The notes below the pieces were generated by a model. The model made no database searches and was not told the DNA's origin. It was given only the letters and a program-made list of their open reading frames with translations. 29,742 bases of DNA from Victivallales bacterium (GTDB lineage Bacteria; Verrucomicrobiota; Lentisphaeria; Victivallales; UBA1829). Made by a program: the position numbers and the translations under genes. The stretch is from positions 1 through 29,742 of the forward strand of contig JAEEQO010000009.1 in assembly GCA_016285335.1 (NCBI GenBank), written 5' to 3'. Shown here in pieces: positions 24,683 to 29,742 of the stretch. The number at the start of each line of letters is the position of its first letter. The stretch's first letter is position 1.

Positions 24683-26479
24683 TTACTTCAGCAGGATCGC
24701 CTCCAGCTGGTCCAGTGAAGTCTCGAAGAGGTCCATCGCAGCGTTGACGGGTTCCGGTGTGGCAAAGTCCGCCCCGGCGTCGCGAAGCAGGTCCAGCACG
24801 TCGCGCGTGTCGCCGGACTTGAGGAACCGGAGCGTCGGCGCGGGATTGCCTGCGAGCACGTCGGCGGAGAGCTTGGCGGCCGCGGAGAGCCCGGTGGCAT
24901 ACTTGTAGACGTAGAAATTGTAGTGGAAATGCGGGATGCGCGACCACTCGAACCGGATCTGCTCGTTGTTCACCACGTTCGGGCCGAAATACTCGCCGTT
25001 CAGCTCGTAGTAATGATCGCTCAGCGCCTCGGCGGTCAGCGGCTCGCCCTCCTCGCTCATCGCGTAGATGTCGCGTTCGTACTCGGCGAACTGCGTCTGG
25101 CGGAACACCGTGCCGCGGATGAGGTCGAGCAGATGCGTCAGCAGGTAGGCGCGGAGATTGTCGTCCTGTGCGTGTTCCAGCAGATAGTGGTTCAGCAGAA
25201 GTTCGTTCGTGGTGGACGCGACCTCGGCGGCGAAGAGGCAGTAACCCGCGTAGTGGTATTCCTGCGCACGGTCGGAGAGGTACGAGTGCATGGAGTGGCC
25301 GAGCTCGTGCGCGAGCGTGGAAACGCTGTCCAGCGTGCCGGTGTAGTTCATCAGGACAAACGGGGGCTTGCGGTAGCAGCCGCCGGAATACGCGCCGGAG
25401 GTCTTGCCGCGGCACTCGTAGACGTCGATCCAGCGGTCGTGGAAGGCGTGCTCCAGCGCTTCGCAGTATTCGGCGCCGTAGACCTTCACGGCCTGGCGCA
25501 CCAGGTCGCAGCCCTCCTGCCACGTGTAGGTCGCCTTCGACGGCTGGACGAGCGGCGTCACGAGGTCGAAAAGTTCGAGCTTGTCGAGCTTCAGGACGCG
25601 GCGGCGGAGCTCGAAATAGCGGTGCAGGAGCGGGAGTTTCGCGCGGACGGCGTCGATCAGGCCGTCGTACATGGTCTCCGGCACGTGGTCGGGAAACAGC
25701 GAGGCGGCGCGGGCGGACGTGAAATGACGGAGCTTCGCGTCCAGCACGCCCGCCTTCACCGTGCCGTCGAGCAGCGCGGCGATGGTATTCGCGAACGAGG
25801 AATACGTCTTGTAGCACGCCTCGAAGGCGTCCTTGCGGACGCGGCGGTCGGGGTTTTCCAGGAACTTGATATAGTTGCCGTGCGTGAGCTCGACGTCATT
25901 GCCCTTGTCGTCTTTGATGTGCGGGAAGCGCAGGTCGGCGTCGTTGAGCTTGGAGAAAGCGTTGTGGCCGGTGCCGAAGACGTCCGAGGCGAGCCCGAGG
26001 ATGCGTTCCTCCGGCTCGGAAAGCGTGTGCGGACGCTGCCGCGCGGTGTCTTCGAGCGTGCGGCGGTAGAACGCCAGCGCGGGGTCGTCCATGAGCTCCT
26101 GGAACCGCGCTTCCGGCATGGCGAGGAGTTCGGGATCGAACCATGAGGTCTCGCCCTCGATCTCGGCGTAACGGGCGGCGATGCGGTCGCGGCGGCCGGC
26201 GTTCTTGCCGTTGGCGAGGTCCTCGTCGGACTTCAGGTGCGCGTAGGAATACAGCGTTTCGAGGCGGAGCCCGAGCGCGTCGCCGCTCTCCAGCGCACGC
26301 TTCAGCGTTTCGGCGGAGTCGGCCAGGTGGCCGCGGAACGCCTGATGCGCCGCGAACAGGTCGTCGAGGCCGCGGAACGCCTCTTCCCATTCTTCGTCGG
26401 TTTTGTAGATTTGCGTGAGGTCCCAGCAGGTTTCCGGGGCAAGCTCGCTGCGGAGTTTCGGGGCGTTCGTCTCTGACAT
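24683..26479 (-). CDS. pepF: Oligoendopeptidase F, M3 family zinc peptidase
   Basis: Cytosolic zinc metallopeptidase of 598 residues (family about 600) that cleaves short oligopeptides, in peptide recycling. The M3 active site HELGHSMHSYL has H391, E392 and H395, with the third ligand glutamate in AAEVASTTNELLL about 25 residues on. The N-terminal helical PepF domain begins near ETCWDLTQIYKTDEEWEEAF, and the conserved C-terminal NFYVYKYATGLSAA is present. The start at 26479 is preceded by AAAGGAAC; the open frame upstream of it is shadow of pckG. It lies about 100 bases after pckG, beyond that gene's terminator, and I see no clear promoter in the gap, so it may depend on read-through. Confidence 0.95.
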   Translation of the reverse strand: MSETNAPKLRSELAPETCWDLTQIYKTDEEWEEAFRGLDDLFAAHQAFRGHLADSAETLKRALESGDALGLRLETLYSYAHLKSDEDLANGKNAGRRDRIAARYAEIEGETSWFDPELLAMPEARFQELMDDPALAFYRRTLEDTARQRPHTLSEPEERILGLASDVFGTGHNAFSKLNDADLRFPHIKDDKGNDVELTHGNYIKFLENPDRRVRKDAFEACYKTYSSFANTIAALLDGTVKAGVLDAKLRHFTSARAASLFPDHVPETMYDGLIDAVRAKLPLLHRYFELRRRVLKLDKLELFDLVTPLVQPSKATYTWQEGCDLVRQAVKVYGAEYCEALEHAFHDRWIDVYECRGKTSGAYSGGCYRKPPFVLMNYTGTLDSVSTLAHELGHSMHSYLSDRAQEYHYAGYCLFAAEVASTTNELLLNHYLLEHAQDDNLRAYLLTHLLDLIRGTVFRQTQFAEYERDIYAMSEEGEPLTAEALSDHYYELNGEYFGPNVVNNEQIRFEWSRIPHFHYNFYVYKYATGLSAAAKLSADVLAGNPAPTLRFLKSGDTRDVLDLLRDAGADFATPEPVNAAMDLFETSLDQLEAILLK

Positions 26480-26529
26480 GGATGCCGTTCCTTTCGCGTC
26501 GTTCACTTGGTCGTGGTTCAAAAAAGGAC

Positions 26530-26563
26530 AAAAAAGCCCGCGGCGTTTTGAGGCGCCGCGAGC
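26530..26563 (-). terminator. Rho-independent terminator of pckG
   Basis: A 10-bp stem GCCCGCGGCG (26536-26545) with CGCCGCGAGC (26554-26563), one G-U in the transcript, 8-base loop. On the minus strand it is followed by TTTTTT (26530-26535). It lies directly after the pckG stop. Confidence 0.9.
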
Positions 26564-26580
26564 TGTGTAATCGAAGGGGA

Positions 26581-28407
26581 TTACTTGCTGAAGCGTTCTT
26601 CGAGGGCCTTGCGCTGCGCTTCGAGCTCGGCCGGGAGACGGTCGAACTTGGCGTAGTGCTCGGAGATGGTCTCGAGTTCCTTCTTCCAGCCTTCCTTGTC
26701 GATGGCGAGGAGCTGCTTCATGTCGTCTTCGGTCACATCGGTGCCGGTGCGGTCGATGGCGTCGAGGGCGGGGACGTAGCCGATCGGGGTCTCGTCGGCC
26801 TTGCCTTCGCCGTCGCAGCGCTCGAAGATCCACTTCAGGACGCGGCTGTTGTCGCCGTAGCCGGGCCAGAGCCACTTGCCGTCGGCGGTCTTGCGGAACC
26901 AGTTCACGCAGAAGATCTTCGGAAGCTTGGCGCCTTCCTTCTTGCCGATTTCAAGCCAGTGCTTGAAGTAGTCGCCCATGTTGTAGCCGCAGAACGGCAG
27001 CATGGCGAACGGGTCGCGGCGGACGGTGCCGGCCTTCACGTCGAGGGCGGCGGCGGTCACTTCGGAACCGACCGTGGAGCCGATGAACACGCCGTGTTCC
27101 CAGTTCTTGGACTGGTAGACGAGCGGGAGCGTGCTGGGACGGCGGCCGCCGAAGAGGAACGCGGCGATCGGAACGCCGGCAGGGTCTTCCCAGTTGGAAG
27201 CGATGGCCGGGCAGTTGCAGGCGCGGGCGGTGAAGCGGGCGTTCGGGTGAGCGGCCTTGACGGGCTTGCCGTCGGCGTCGACCTGACCGGGCTTCCAATC
27301 ATTGCCCTTCCAGTCGATGAGGTGCGCGGGCGGCTCGGTGCCGATGCCTTCCCACCACACGTCGCCGTCGTCGGTGAGGGCGACGTTCGTGAAGATGGTG
27401 TCCTTCGCGCAGGAGAGCATGGCGTTCGGGTTGGACTGCATGCTGGTGCCGGGCGCGACGCCGAAGAAACCGGCTTCCGGATTGATGGCGTAGAGCTGGC
27501 CGTCCGCGCCGAACTTCATCCAGGAGATATCGTCGCCGACGGTCTCGACCTTCCAGCCCTTGATGGTCGGAATGAGCATGGCGAGGTTGGTCTTGCCGCA
27601 GGCGGACGGGAACGCGCCGGTGATGTATTTGACTTTGCCGTCGGATTCGCGCGTGAGCTTCAGGATGAGCATATGCTCGGCCATCCAGCCTTCGTCGCGG
27701 GCCTGGACGGACGCGATGCGGAGAGCGAGGCACTTCTTGCCGAGGAGGGCGTTTCCGCCGTAACCGCTGCCGTAGGACCAGATCTCGCGGGTCTCGGGGA
27801 ACTGCGCGATGTATTTCTTGTCGAGCGGAGCGCACGGCCAGATGCCGTTGTCGCTGGCGCCGTTTTCGAGCGGCTTGCCGACGGAGTGGATGCAGGGGAC
27901 GAACTCGCCGTCGTTCAGGACTTCGAGGACCTTCGTGCCGACGCGGGTCATGATCTCCATGTTCGCCACGACGTACGGGGAGTCGGTGATCTCGACGCCG
28001 ATCTTGGCGATCGGGGAGCCGACGGGGCCCATCGAGAACGGGATCACGTACATGGTGCGGCCGTGCATGCAGCCCTTGTAGAGGCCGCGGAGCGTCTGCT
28101 TCAGTTCAACGGGGTCGATCCAGTTGTTGGTCGGGCCGGCTTCTTCTTTCGTCTTCGCGGCGATGAAGGTGCGGGCTTCGACGCGGGCGACGTCGGACGG
28201 ATCGGAGCGGAACAGGAGGCAGTTCGGGCGCTTCACCGGGTTGAGGCGGATCGCGAGGCCGGATTCGACCATTTCGTTGCAGAGGCGGTCGTACTCTTCG
28301 CGGGAACCGTTGCACCAGTAGAGATTGTCGGGCTCGCAGAGGGTGGCCCATTCTTTCACCCATGCGACCAGCTTCGGCGCATTGGGGGCGGCATTGAGTT
28401 CTTTCAT
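26581..28407 (-). CDS. pckG: Phosphoenolpyruvate carboxykinase (GTP)
   Basis: A 608-residue enzyme interconverting oxaloacetate plus GTP with phosphoenolpyruvate, CO2 and GDP; cytosolic, central to gluconeogenesis or, in anaerobes, to CO2-fixing succinate fermentation. The GTP-class signature [13 protein letters not shown] contains the reactive cysteine C270 and the P-loop-like kinase-1a motif. Also seen are [15 protein letters not shown], the metal-site region [12 protein letters not shown], and [20 protein letters not shown] text ([16 protein letters not shown] here). Length and motifs exclude the ATP-dependent class. The ATG at 28407 is preceded by TAGGAAG; the longer open frame (to 28470) would begin in the promoter region. 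The promoter at 28473-28501 and a strong terminator show it is largely monocistronic. Confidence 0.97.
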   Translation of the reverse strand: MKELNAAPNAPKLVAWVKEWATLCEPDNLYWCNGSREEYDRLCNEMVESGLAIRLNPVKRPNCLLFRSDPSDVARVEARTFIAAKTKEEAGPTNNWIDPVELKQTLRGLYKGCMHGRTMYVIPFSMGPVGSPIAKIGVEITDSPYVVANMEIMTRVGTKVLEVLNDGEFVPCIHSVGKPLENGASDNGIWPCAPLDKKYIAQFPETREIWSYGSGYGGNALLGKKCLALRIASVQARDEGWMAEHMLILKLTRESDGKVKYITGAFPSACGKTNLAMLIPTIKGWKVETVGDDISWMKFGADGQLYAINPEAGFFGVAPGTSMQSNPNAMLSCAKDTIFTNVALTDDGDVWWEGIGTEPPAHLIDWKGNDWKPGQVDADGKPVKAAHPNARFTARACNCPAIASNWEDPAGVPIAAFLFGGRRPSTLPLVYQSKNWEHGVFIGSTVGSEVTAAALDVKAGTVRRDPFAMLPFCGYNMGDYFKHWLEIGKKEGAKLPKIFCVNWFRKTADGKWLWPGYGDNSRVLKWIFERCDGEGKADETPIGYVPALDAIDRTGTDVTEDDMKQLLAIDKEGWKKELETISEHYAKFDRLPAELEAQRKALEERFSK

Positions 28408-28472
28408 AGTGGAACTTCCTATGGTTTGGGTTGTGTAGGACTGGAGGATTTTTCGTTTCAATAAATCCATTT

Positions 28473-28501
28473 AATATACACCCTAAACCATGTGAAATCA
28501 A
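28473..28501 (-). promoter_or_regulatory. Promoter of pckG
   Basis: Minus-strand TTGATT (28496-28501), 17 bases, TATATT (28473-28478) preceded by TG, an extended -10. The predicted leader is about 58 bases. Confidence 0.7.
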
Positions 28502-28587
28502 GATTGTTTCGCTATTGTTTCGGAAAAAATGCGCCCGCGCGGCTGGATTTTCCGATGTCGTCCACGGGCAGACCATGACCCGGGATC

Positions 28588-28625
28588 GGGCACTATGACA
28601 ATGTGAGTGCCCTCCGTGCGCACGG
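28588..28625. repeat. Two palindromes flanking the start of the tandem array
   Basis: GGGCACT (28588-28594) pairs with AGTGCCC (28606-28612) around an 11-base loop. This is followed by the perfect 12-bp palindrome CCGTGCGCACGG (28614-28625), whose last bases start the first 42-bp unit. No U-tract follows either. Confidence 0.5.
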
Positions 28626-28791
28626 CAAGCAGTGATGCAGCAGTGTCCCGCTTACGCTCGGACACGGCAAGCAGTGATGCAGCAGTGTCCCGCTTACGCT
28701 CGGACACGGCAAGCAGTGATGCAGCAGTGTCCCGCTTACGCTCGGACACGACAAGCCGTGATGCAGCAGTGTCCCGCTTACGCTCGGACAC
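28624..28791 (+). repeat. Four tandem copies of a 42-bp hairpin unit
   Basis: Units at 28624-28665, 28666-28707, 28708-28749 and 28750-28791. Each consists of GGCAAGCAGTGATGCAGCA, then the stem-loop GTGTCC / CGCTTACGCTC / GGACAC. The first three are identical; the fourth differs at two positions, both in the linker. The hairpin has the same design and a very similar loop to elements A-D, but is oriented oppositely to C and D. Confidence 0.9.
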
Positions 28792-28815
28792 GGGGCGTGT
28801 ATAAACTTGCCCTTC

Positions 28816-28859
28816 GTGCCGTCGCGAAGCACGGCACAACTAACGTGGAGGGCTTGCCT
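28816..28859 (-). repeat. Intergenic hairpin element C
   Basis: GTGCCGT (28816-28822), loop CGCGAAGC, ACGGCAC (28831-28837), followed on the + strand by AACTAACGTGGAGGGCTTGCC, the same GTGGAGGGCTTGCC text that makes up the stop-codon hairpin of element D. The stem sequence differs from all the others. Confidence 0.6.
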
Positions 28860-28862
28860 TTC

Positions 28863-28910
28863 GTGCGCGAGCGAAAGCCGCGCACTACCGCCGTGGAGGG
28901 CTTGCCCTCC
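28863..28910 (-). repeat. Intergenic double-hairpin element D, abutting the Nif11 gene stop codon
   Basis: Hairpin 1: GGAGGGC (28895-28901), TT, GCCCTCC (28904-28910), ending one base before the stop codon at 28911. Hairpin 2: GTGCGC (28863-28868), loop GAGCGAAAGCC, GCGCAC (28880-28885). The layout is the same as element A at glnS. Confidence 0.6.
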
Positions 28911-29198
28911 TTACTGGAGGCTGGCGAGCCACTCGGCGACGGCGTCCGCGGAGCCGCCTTCGGTCTTGATCTCCTCCTCGTAGACCTCGCAGATCATGGC
29001 GGAAAGGTGTTCCATGTCGATCTTCTTGCCGGAGAGGTCGCTGACGGTCTTCAGGAGGTCGTGCTTGCTGAAGGTGTAGCCGTTTGCGGCGACGAGGTCG
29101 GCGATCTCCTTGGCGGAGGCGGCGCGGCCGATGGCATCACGGAATTCATCGTCGGACATCAGACGGACGCAGAAAGCTTTTGCGAGTTCAACGGACAT
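28911..29198 (-). CDS. Nif11-domain small protein (Nif11-like leader peptide family)
   Basis: A 95-residue protein. Residues 1-55 match the Nif11 domain (MSVELAKAFCVRLMSDDEF, LVAANGYTFSKHDLL), found in nitrogenase-cluster proteins and as the leader of Nif11-type RiPP precursors. After the domain comes an acidic helix and, near residue 81, Gly-Gly followed by a 13-residue tail SADAVAEWLASLQ with no Cys and only two Ser. In true RiPP precursors the leader ends at Gly-Gly and the core is rich in Cys, Ser or Thr, so a lanthipeptide core is unlikely here. No modifying enzyme or exporter gene is in the window. The ATG has AAAGGAT eight bases upstream and a good promoter. It may be a free-standing regulatory or scaffolding Nif11 protein; the role is unknown. 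Confidence 0.75.
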   Translation of the reverse strand: MSVELAKAFCVRLMSDDEFRDAIGRAASAKEIADLVAANGYTFSKHDLLKTVSDLSGKKIDMEHLSAMICEVYEEEIKTEGGSADAVAEWLASLQ

Positions 29199-29244
29199 GA
29201 TAGGATCCTTTCAGTATGGATGGTATGTTTGAGATGGTGCAAAT

Positions 29245-29273
29245 ACAATAGCACGAATATCGCGAAAAATCAA
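29245..29273 (-). promoter_or_regulatory. Promoter of the Nif11-domain gene
   Basis: Minus-strand TTGATT (29268-29273), 17 bases, TATTGT (29245-29250) with an extended-10 TGC, about 47 bases upstream of the ATG. Confidence 0.65.
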
Positions 29274-29332
29274 CAGAAAACGGAAAAACAGCCGAAAAAT
29301 GAGGCGGCGGGCCGGATTCATTTCGACGCCGG

Positions 29333-29742
29333 TCACAGCGGATCGACCGAACCGTCGGCGGCGTGTTTGGCGAGGTAGTCGCAGATGGTGCGCGCGAACT
29401 CGATGCCGATGCCGTTCACTCGGCGGGCGATTTCCTCCGGCGCGGCGTTGCGGAGCGCGCGGACGGAACCGAACTCGCGCAGGAGCGCGGTCTTTCTCGC
29501 CTCGCCGATGCCCTCAATCTCGTCGAGCAGGGAATCGCGGATCGTCTTCAGGCGGAGCTCGCGGTGATACGTGATGGCGAACCGGTGCGCCTCGTCGCGG
29601 ACCGCCTGCAGGAGTTTCACGGCGGCGCCGTCGATGGGCAGGCGGATGGACTCGGATTCGCCGGGGATGAAGACTTCCTCGTGTTTTTTCGCGAGGCCGA
29701 TGACGGGGAACGGCGGGCACTGGATGGCGACAAGCGCGTCGA
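29333..29742 (-). CDS. uvrC: UvrABC system protein C, C-terminal part (5' end outside window)
   Basis: The C-terminal 136 residues of UvrC, the nuclease that makes both incisions around DNA lesions during nucleotide excision repair with UvrA and UvrB. Visible are the end of the RNase H-like endonuclease domain (FPVIGLAKKHEEVFIPG), the family hallmark LLQAVRDEAHRFAITYHR, and the tandem helix-hairpin-helix tail (LLDEIEGIGEARKTALLREF, PEEIARRVNGIG) that binds DNA. The catalytic and UvrB-binding regions lie beyond the right edge. No clear terminator follows the stop at 29333-29335; the next gene has its own promoter 60 bases on. Confidence 0.95.
   Translation of the reverse strand, partial: DALVAIQCPPFPVIGLAKKHEEVFIPGESESIRLPIDGAAVKLLQAVRDEAHRFAITYHRELRLKTIRDSLLDEIEGIGEARKTALLREFGSVRALRNAAPEEIARRVNGIGIEFARTICDYLAKHAADGSVDPL

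Larger units (their letters stand above)
28502..28910. other. Gene-free, hairpin-rich region between pckG and the Nif11-domain gene
   Basis: About 409 bases without a credible gene. From left: upstream flank of the pckG promoter, a 7-bp-stem hairpin, a 12-bp palindrome, the four-copy 42-bp tandem array, and double-hairpin elements C and D, the last ending at the stop codon of the Nif11 gene. Reading frames cross the array only because 42 is a multiple of three; they have no ribosome sites and are repeats of one 14-residue phrase. Confidence 0.8.

Noticed and set aside
28593..28832. A small minus-strand frame encoding repeats of CPSVSGTLLHHCLP, and + frames through the same array
   Set aside because: The frames exist only because the 42-bp hairpin unit is divisible by three. 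There is no ribosome site, three frames are equally open, and the DNA is explained by the hairpin repeat.
28502..28910. CRISPR array
   Set aside because: The repeats are directly adjacent 42-bp units without unique spacers, and no cas genes are present.
28911..29198. Lanthipeptide precursor with a biosynthetic cluster
   Set aside because: The tail after Gly-Gly has no cysteine, and no modifying enzyme lies in the visible neighbourhood, so only Nif11-domain membership is claimed.

Overview
The window is GC-rich, densely coding bacterial chromosome with short AT-rich promoter gaps. I read 15 complete genes plus a partial gene at each edge. There are no tRNA, rRNA, CRISPR, transposase or phage genes. 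The organism looks like an anaerobic or microaerobic Gram-negative of the PVC superphylum, possibly Lentisphaerota- or Kiritimatiellota-like. This is inference. It rests on a lipid A-core heptose kinase (WaaP), a GreA of about 716 residues with a huge N-terminal extension (a form I know from Chlamydiae), GTP-type PEP carboxykinase, a membrane pyrophosphatase, a prismane-type protein and uronate isomerase.

Layout, left to right. Positions 1-1748 (-) hold the N-terminal four fifths of hppA. Positions 1897-6454 (-) form an envelope/LPS cluster: GT2 glycosyltransferase, cytosolic alkaline-phosphatase-superfamily hydrolase, nucleotidyltransferase-fold protein, waaP and a chagasin-type lipoprotein. 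The cluster is fed from upstream by a hybrid-cluster-protein homologue (6500-8080) and by an internal promoter before the hydrolase. Then come glnS (8325-10016) and the pair greA-metallophosphoesterase (10109-13191), all on -. Two + genes follow, an HI0933-type flavoprotein and uxaC (13412-16157), ending at a strong terminator. Converging on them is a two-gene - unit: a 2017-residue membrane hybrid sensor kinase followed 11 bases later by an AraC-type regulator (16268-23250). A + gene for a DUF362 ferredoxin-like protein (23521-24567) ends against a bidirectional terminator shared with pepF. pckG lies upstream of pepF and has its own promoter and terminator. The right end carries a hairpin-rich 409-base gene-free region, a small Nif11-domain protein and the C-terminus of UvrC.

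Most unusual points. (1) The Hcp homologue keeps its N-terminal four-cysteine iron-sulfur motif and the whole fold. By a near gap-free alignment, however, it has replaced five of the seven hybrid-cluster ligands (His to Gln, Glu to Asp, three Cys to Glu, Gly and Ile), while the gene is intact and has a near-consensus promoter. (2) A family of small intergenic double-hairpin elements sits exactly at gene stop codons. Their 6-7 bp stems differ in sequence but stay paired, and the loop core is constant (GCTTCGCT-like). The same hairpin is amplified in a four-copy 42-bp tandem array. (3) A Nif11 leader-like peptide stands alone with a Gly-Gly near its C-terminus.

Several promoters could be read directly and share a sigma-70-like form (TTGAAA/TTGATT/TTGACA, 16-17 bases, TATATT/TAAAAT/TATACT). 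Start codons were generally moved downstream of the longest open frame where a Shine-Dalgarno sequence and family length agreed.
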